Under the pieces are notes generated by a model that was given only the letters and a program-made list of their open reading frames with translations, had not been told where the DNA came from and ran no database searches. From AWTP1-13 sp963827545 (GTDB taxonomy: Bacteria; Pseudomonadota; Alphaproteobacteria; Rhizobiales; Hyphomicrobiaceae): a stretch of 64,000 nt of DNA. Shown here one piece after another: positions 62,594 to 64,000 of this stretch; positions within the stretch are counted from its first letter, which is position 1, and every line of letters starts with the position of its first letter. The DNA is taken from NCBI GenBank assembly GCA_963827545.1, contig CAWHBI010000049.1, positions 1 through 64,000 on the forward strand, read 5' to 3'. A program made the translations under genes and the position numbers.

Positions 62594-63141
62594 GCGCCGG
62601 CTCGGCAGCGGGGGCTTCCATCACAACGAGAAGCGGCTCATCGGGCCGCGGGGGCTCGTGAGCAAGCGCATCAAGCACGATGGGGGCTGGCACATCGCCA
62701 GGCGCCGCCGTGAAGATATCCGTGTCGGAGGCAGCCGGCAGCGCAGCATCAGCGGCAGCGCCCATCAATGCCGGTTCGGGTGCCTGCGGCGACAGCTCGG
62801 CGACTGGCGCGCTGCGGATCGCACCGCAGCCTTGGGCCGCATCGGGCGCGTGCGAAGCCAGCAGCTCGGGTGTCGGGCAGATCGCCTCTGCGACTGGCGG
62901 GACGGCCTCTACAGGCAGATCCTCGGCAAACTCGCGTTCCGGCGCGGCGATGTCATCACCAACCGGAGCGAGGGCAATTTCCGCCTCGGCAGGTGCCTGC
63001 GCTGGGGGGCCGCGCTCAGGGCGCCACGGCGGGCATCGCATCGGCGAAGGGCTCCCGGCGCAATGCATCGGCCGCTGGCGAGGAGTCCGCCGCCTCCTTC
63101 GGCTCCGCCTGCCCCGGCTCGCCGCCATTGCACCGGCTCAT
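62545..63141 (-). pseudogene. Ala/Pro/Glu-rich N-terminal extension, probably of mtgA, in two shifted frames
   Basis: ATG 63141 (GAGGGTGG upstream) begins MSRCNGGEPGQAEPKEAADS and stops after PAVAP at about 63016. In the next frame AQAPAEAEIALAPVGDDIAA through EPAHEQSQPIAAEEILVWP reads on to about 62545, where the mtgA frame continues with EASEPYVQPTLKEP. Two single-base shifts, one beside the C6 run near 63006-63011 and one in the C4 run near 62550, would join all three. Acidic disordered cytoplasmic tails of this kind are seen on alphaproteobacterial MtgA; the join is inference. Confidence 0.45.
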
Positions 63142-63246
63142 CCACCCTCGCCTTTCCTTTCAACTCTTTCGCCACCGGCAGCGCACCGCTAAATAAAGGC
63201 GGCCCCACGGCATTCACCAGGGTCGCCTGCAAGATATGGAAAACAC

Positions 63247-64000
63247 ATGGCTTTCAGCCAACGCCTGCCGCAGTCGGCCCACCTCGTAGAGGCACGGCTG
63301 GCCGAGCTCCTCGACAACGCTGCCGCCGCTGGCGCGCCGGGCCGGCTGGTCGCCGCCATGCGGCACGGGGCGCTTGGCGGTGGCAAGCGGCTTCGCCCCT
63401 TTCTCGTGACCGAATGTGCCAGCTTGTTCGGCGTGGAGGCGGCTGTGTCGGTCGAAACGGCGGCTGCCGTCGAATGCGTGCACTGCTATTCGCTGGTGCA
63501 CGACGACCTGCCGGCGATGGACAACGACGACCTGCGGCGCGGGCGGCCGACGGTCCACAAGGCCTTCGACGAGTGGACCGCCATCCTGGCCGGCGACGCA
63601 CTATTGACCTTGGCGTTCGAGATCCTGGCTGCTCCGGCGGCGCATGCCGACCCTGCGGTGCGGGCGGAGCTGGTGGCGGGGTTGGCGCGTGCCGCCGGTG
63701 GCGCGGGCATGGCGGGCGGGCAGTGCCTCGATCTGGAAGCCGAGAAGCTGGCAGTCCCGCGCCAGCCGACCGCCGCTCACGTGCAACGCCTGCAGTCCAT
63801 GAAAACGGGGGCCCTCCTGCGCTTCTCCTGCGAGGCCGGCGCCATCCTGGGGCGGGCCGGCGATGCCGATCGCCGGGCGCTCGCAACCTACGGCGAGCGC
63901 CTCGGCCTCGCCTTCCAGATCGCCGATGATCTGCTCGACATCGAGGGCGATGCCGCGGCCATGGGCAAGGCGGCGCGCAAGGATCAGGCCAAGGCAACGC
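63247..64000 (+). CDS. ispA: Farnesyl/geranyl diphosphate synthase, 3' end cut by the window
   Basis: Trans-isoprenyl diphosphate synthase, 251 codons visible of about 300. First aspartate-rich motif DDLPAMD within HCYSLVHDDLPAMDNDDLRR; second DDLLD within AFQIADDLLDIEGDAAA. GGGKRLRPFLV (allylic substrate site) and MAGGQCLDLEAE are also present. It condenses IPP with DMAPP/GPP to FPP for ubiquinone and undecaprenyl precursors. Start ATG 63247 with a weak GGAAA upstream. The pattern matches IspA better than octaprenyl synthase. Confidence 0.9.
   Translation, partial: MAFSQRLPQSAHLVEARLAELLDNAAAAGAPGRLVAAMRHGALGGGKRLRPFLVTECASLFGVEAAVSVETAAAVECVHCYSLVHDDLPAMDNDDLRRGRPTVHKAFDEWTAILAGDALLTLAFEILAAPAAHADPAVRAELVAGLARAAGGAGMAGGQCLDLEAEKLAVPRQPTAAHVQRLQSMKTGALLRFSCEAGAILGRAGDADRRALATYGERLGLAFQIADDLLDIEGDAAAMGKAARKDQAKAT

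Overview
The window is GC-rich bacterial chromosome, and its gene content is typical of an alphaproteobacterium, most likely Hyphomicrobiales (Rhizobiales). The pointers are the phaA/phaB/phaR polyhydroxybutyrate set, the adjacent metX-metW pair, a folM-like/folB pair, the uvrC-pgsA-moaD-moaE order, a petP/petR-like MarR/OmpR pair beside ilvE, and several families of palindromic intergenic repeats. This assignment is inference from gene content and order; no rRNA or tRNA gene is visible to anchor it.

Layout. 1-4446: glutaryl-CoA dehydrogenase (cut by the left edge), a His/Gly-rich exported protein, phosphotransacetylase, a small protein with a PhaR-like operator, a GNAT enzyme and a small membrane protein. 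4446-6100: an accessory patch with a repeat, an orphan ParA ATPase and a DUF2314 remnant. 6287-18711: mostly metabolic and envelope genes (GMC oxidoreductase, deacetylase, LysE-type exporter, L,D-transpeptidase, YgfZ, Tag, HD hydrolase, tyrosine phosphatase, NrtR-like regulator, S10 peptidase). 18740-30451: PPDK, M20 peptidase, RNase T2, a frameshifted porin, FolM-like/FolB, a frameshifted glucosaminidase and a lytic transglycosylase. 30423-41018: a 1250-residue MHYT-PAS-GGDEF-EAL protein, uvrC-pgsA-moaD-moaE, a Phd/PemK-like toxin-antitoxin pair, an A-type Fe-S carrier and a phytoene-desaturase-like flavoenzyme. 41287-50976: a tightly overlapping three-gene operon, an atypical-composition two-gene module (44569-45394), ilvE, petP/petR-like regulators with a frameshifted kinase, csaA and a TetR regulator. 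51065-53718: repeats, a striking 124-nt multi-stem element, then metX-metW. 53880-64000: methyltransferase, gloB, a broken cupin, an NYN-domain gene, the PHB genes, rpmF, mtgA and ispA (cut by the right edge).

Functional themes. PHB metabolism is represented by phaA and phaB for synthesis and phaR for control, with PhaR-like operator sequences in the phaA/phaR intergenic region and also before the small gene at 2891-3103. Methionine synthesis (metX-metW), folate, molybdopterin and isoprenoid steps are housekeeping. Several peptidoglycan enzymes (L,D-transpeptidase, MltB type, glucosaminidase, MtgA) are scattered through the window.

Two features stand out. First, at least seven genes carry single-base frameshifts, many beside short G or C runs, which suggests either indel errors in the assembly or real gene decay. 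Second, the intergenic spaces are rich in palindromic repeats, some of which enter coding sequence (uvrC, and the 3' end of the methyltransferase at 53880). The best candidate for something undescribed is the 124-nt structure at 51647-51770: an 18-bp closing stem around four hairpins, three of them with GNRA tetraloops. The overlapping two-gene module at 44569-45394 is the next best.
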